A DNA stretch of 8,220 nucleotides from RUG14219 sp045538535 (GTDB lineage Bacteria; Cyanobacteriota; Vampirovibrionia; Gastranaerophilales; Gastranaerophilaceae). Shown here piece by piece: positions 6,639-8,220 of this stretch. The stretch lies in contig JAZSRN010000077.1 of assembly GCA_045538535.1 (NCBI GenBank), positions 1 through 8,220 of the forward strand, read 5' to 3'. A program made the translations under genes and the position numbers. Position 1 is the stretch's first letter, and every line of letters begins with the position of its first letter. The notes under the pieces were generated by a model. The model ran no database searches, was not told the DNA's origin, and was given only the letters and a program-made list of their open reading frames with translations.

Positions 6639-6680
6639 ACTCCTTTCTTTTTAAATGTTCATGTTTAAATAGAAAGGAGT
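6639..6680 (+). promoter_or_regulatory. Hairpin sequestering the Shine-Dalgarno of the ferritin-like gene
   Basis: ACTCCTTTCT (6639-6648) pairs perfectly with AGAAAGGAGT (6671-6680). After one T-T mismatch the stem continues as TTTAAA with TTTAAA, leaving a small loop around 6657-6662. The 3' arm contains the whole Shine-Dalgarno sequence GAAAGGAG (6672-6679), seven bases before the ATG at 6687, so the folded RNA would hide the ribosome site. Four T's (6680-6683) also make it look like a terminator for emrB. Weak -10 candidates lie upstream (TATAAA 6606-6611, TAAAAT 6631-6636); a start from the second would trim off the anti-SD arm. Confidence 0.65.
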
Positions 6681-6686
6681 TTTATT

Positions 6687-7931
6687 ATGACATTTAATCC
6701 CTTGAAAGAAAAAGGTATTCCGTTAGAAAAACAAGTTCGAACTTGGCACGATATTGCAAAAAGAAAATTTAACAAAAATGATGTGGATTGTTATAGCAGA
6801 ACCCGTCAAATTATGATGAACGGTATCGAAGTTGAAGCGTGGAATTTTAAACATGCTTTTGCAAGGTTTTCGGATGATGATGAGGTAAAAGAATTTTTAG
6901 CAATAACAAAACGTATTGAAGATATGCAGCAAACGACTATTAATTGGATGGCACCATCAGATCAATCAGTACTTGAAACAACTCTTGGTTATGAACAAGT
7001 TGCTGTTGATTTGACGGCTTGGATGGCTCAAAATGAACCTGATGAATACGTTAGAGAAACATTTAATTTTGGTTTGTTGGAAGATTTTGATCATTTGTAT
7101 AGGTACGCGCAGTGGGCATATATGGAACATGGTATTAACCCAAATGATATAGTGCAAGGGATGACGGATGTTGTGATAGGTCGCCCTACTCAATTTCATC
7201 ATAATTGTAATATTATAAGGCTTCGCAAACCTTATGATAAAACAACGGCATTGCCGCAGACAAAGGTTAATATTCTGACGCTTATTGCTGCGGAGCAACA
7301 AACTCATAATTATTATGCTGAGCATGGAATGCATTATGGTAACCACTGTTTAAGAGAAACCTATGCAGAAATCAAAGATGTTGAAGAAGAACATGTAAAT
7401 ATGTACGAATCTCTAGCCGATCCGACTGAATCTTTGTATGAAAAATTACTTCTTCACGAATTTATGGAAGTTTGTAATTATTATACTTGCTATCAAGATG
7501 AGATTGACGAGATGATGAAACCTGTTTGGGAAGAATTTTTGGCAGTTGAATTAAATCACTTGCAAACGGCTGCAAAATTATTTACTAAACATGAGGGTCG
7601 TGATGCTGAAGAAGTTATTGGTAATGAAATTGTTATACCATCTCATTTTGATTCGCAAAGAAAATATGTTAGAGAAATTCTTGAGGCAGAAGTTGGCAAA
7701 CGTCTTACGGGTGATAAGGGTTATTCTAATGTTAACAAACTTCCTGAAGACTGGGCAAGTTATGATGTTCAAGAAATGCAATCAGGCGAAGGCTCACCGA
7801 CAGAAATGACAGTTAGCACGATAATTCATCAAAAAGATAGAGATATTGCGCTTGCTGATAAAGATTTGGTTGATATGCAACCGGAATTATTAAAAAAAGG
7901 TTTGCAGAAAAAATCTTTGCAAGGTTTTTAA
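6687..7931 (+). CDS. Large ferritin-like (putative di-iron) protein of unknown function
   Basis: A 414-residue soluble, mostly helical protein without signal peptide or membrane segments. I recognise it as a ferritin-like/rubrerythrin-like helical protein of a conserved but uncharacterised type, not as a named enzyme. The C-terminal half has the ligand pattern of a four-helix di-iron bundle: Glu203 (AAEQQTHNYY), Glu233-x-x-His236 (EEEHVNMY), Glu258 or Glu261 (HEFMEVCNYY) and Glu288-x-x-His291 (ELNHLQ). The N-terminal half repeats the spacing with weaker ligands: Glu48/50, Glu78-x-x-Gln81, Glu103 (GYEQVAVD) and Glu132 with Asp135-His136 (LEDFDHLY), suggesting a tandem duplication. A charged tail (about 320-414) lacks a rubredoxin-type CxxC module. 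A role in oxygen or peroxide handling or iron storage is inferred only from the fold. The start is fixed by AAAGGAG seven bases upstream, which lies inside a hairpin. The stop TAA follows a T5 run that permits a +1 slip into a coding-like segment. Confidence 0.8.
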   Translation: MTFNPLKEKGIPLEKQVRTWHDIAKRKFNKNDVDCYSRTRQIMMNGIEVEAWNFKHAFARFSDDDEVKEFLAITKRIEDMQQTTINWMAPSDQSVLETTLGYEQVAVDLTAWMAQNEPDEYVRETFNFGLLEDFDHLYRYAQWAYMEHGINPNDIVQGMTDVVIGRPTQFHHNCNIIRLRKPYDKTTALPQTKVNILTLIAAEQQTHNYYAEHGMHYGNHCLRETYAEIKDVEEEHVNMYESLADPTESLYEKLLLHEFMEVCNYYTCYQDEIDEMMKPVWEEFLAVELNHLQTAAKLFTKHEGRDAEEVIGNEIVIPSHFDSQRKYVREILEAEVGKRLTGDKGYSNVNKLPEDWASYDVQEMQSGEGSPTEMTVSTIIHQKDRDIALADKDLVDMQPELLKKGLQKKSLQGF

Positions 7932-7932
7932 G

Positions 7933-8055
7933 GTAAGTTTTGATGGTCATGAGTTTGATGTAGCCTGTGAGTATCTTCCTGAAAAATTCCATGTTGGCAT
8001 TACTGCCTGTGAAGGTGTCTGCAAGTTTTATGATTTTTTGGTAGAACAGAATTGA
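7933..8055 (+). pseudogene. Start-less coding-like segment after the ferritin-like gene
   Basis: This frame reads VSFDGHEFDVACEYLPEK, then FHVGITACEGVCKFYDFLVE, to a TGA at 8053-8055: 40 codons without an ATG, GTG or TTG in a usable position. By hand count the codon positions are roughly 60, 27 and 30 percent G+C, the pattern of real coding DNA in an AT-rich genome; the opposing minus-strand frame shows the reverse. ACE occurs twice, 14 codons apart, and a third Cys follows. It could be the 3' remnant of a lost gene, or an extension of the upstream protein reached by +1 frameshifting at GGTTTTTAAG (7923-7932 region). I do not recognise the protein. Confidence 0.35.
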
Positions 8056-8109
8056 TAAAATAAGTCTATAAGGAGCAGGAGTTGAAGCTGCTGCCACCGT
8101 GTTGGGTGT

Positions 8110-8130
8110 ATTCTGAACATACGTCAGAAT
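8110..8130. repeat. Inverted repeat ATTCTGA / TCAGAAT
   Basis: ATTCTGA (8110-8116) and TCAGAAT (8124-8130) form a perfect 7-bp inverted repeat around a 7-nt loop. No T-run follows on either side, so it is not a normal terminator. It could be a regulator site or part of decayed sequence. Confidence 0.35.
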
Positions 8131-8161
8131 GTCAAAATTAAGGCAGCGGATTCTTCAATAG

Positions 8162-8196
8162 TTTGTCAAAATTTCTCCTGAAAAGTTGTTGACAAA
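8162..8196. repeat. Inverted repeat TTTGTCAA / TTGACAAA over the edge promoter
   Basis: TTTGTCAA (8162-8169) is the exact reverse complement of TTGACAAA (8189-8196), with 19 bp between. The right arm contains the -35 box of the promoter at the window edge, so a protein binding both arms would control that promoter. Confidence 0.45.
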
Positions 8197-8217
8197 TTCC
8201 AAAAGAATTGCTATAAT
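8189..8217 (+). promoter_or_regulatory. Perfect consensus sigma70-type promoter leaving the window
   Basis: TTGACA (8189-8194), exactly 17 bp, then TATAAT (8212-8217): all twelve bases match consensus at optimal spacing. The spacer itself has a short palindrome, AATTC-N5-GAATT (8195-8209). Transcription would start just past the right edge, so the product is not visible; promoters this good often serve rRNA, tRNA or other highly expressed or tightly repressed units. Confidence 0.85.
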
Positions 8218-8220
8218 AAT

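Noticed and set aside
6966..7346. Minus-strand 126-codon ORF within the ferritin-like gene
   Set aside because: It is antisense to the di-iron motif region and has no recognisable features or ribosome site; it is a shadow.
7813..8097. Minus-strand 94-codon ORF overlapping the end of the ferritin-like gene
   Set aside because: It begins at GTG with no Shine-Dalgarno, overlaps the real gene by about 119 bases, and its third codon positions are G+C-rich (about 60 percent by hand count) in an AT-rich genome, the opposite of coding. The plus frame explains the openness better.
8114..8127. SOS (LexA-type) box in TGAACATACGTCAG
   Set aside because: It resembles the Gram-positive CGAACATATGTTCG box at only ten of fourteen positions, the right half-site is broken, and no promoter or SOS gene is adjacent.
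7932..8220. Insertion sequence or attachment site remnant
   Set aside because: I could not find matching terminal inverted repeats, target duplications or transposase motifs; the repeats present are short and sit at a promoter.

Overview
The window is AT-rich DNA from a Gram-negative bacterium. It encodes an outer-membrane efflux channel with an export signal, an EmrA-type periplasmic adaptor and, at the left edge, the C-terminal part of an exported cysteine-rich protein of the pseudopilin type. The pilin-like tail style together with the very AT-rich codon use recalls gut Gastranaerophilales (Melainabacteria/Cyanobacteriota). That placement comes from memory of protein style and is tentative; no rRNA or other strong phylogenetic marker is present.

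Layout: (1) 2-745 (+), the end of a pilin-like secreted protein cut by the window edge. (2) 746-980, an intergenic stretch holding a GC-rich hairpin whose T-run lies on the minus strand, plus two back-to-back promoter-like sequences, one for tpiA and one pointing left toward the hairpin. (3) 981-1781 (+), triosephosphate isomerase, followed by a bidirectional terminator and a second terminator serving the convergent gene. (4) 1925-3325 (-), a NodT/OprM-type outer membrane factor starting at TTG. It is divergent from (5) a MarR regulator (3438-3902), an EmrA/HlyD-type adaptor (3924-4922) and an EmrB/DHA2 14-TM MFS transporter (5012-6583), all (+). (6) 6687-7931 (+), a large ferritin-like protein of unknown function whose Shine-Dalgarno sequence is buried in a long hairpin. 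(7) 7932-8220, 289 bases with no intact gene. This stretch holds a start-less 40-codon segment with coding-like base composition, a palindrome, and a perfect consensus sigma70-type promoter firing out of the right edge.

The four central genes form a complete tripartite drug or toxic-compound efflux pump (inner-membrane MFS, periplasmic adaptor, outer-membrane channel) with its own MarR switch. The shared 112-bp divergent region has a 16-bp palindrome lying exactly between the -35 and -10 boxes of the channel gene's promoter, a natural place for MarR to repress. The emrA-emrB gap contains a long terminator-like hairpin and a possible 11-codon leader ORF, which might tune the ratio of adaptor to transporter.

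The most interesting parts are the ferritin-like gene (apparently two four-helix modules, with a full di-iron ligand set only in the second), its SD-sequestering leader hairpin, and the odd segment directly after its stop codon, which joins it by a +1 slip on a T5 run. I see no CRISPR array, tRNA, rRNA, insertion sequence or obvious defence system.
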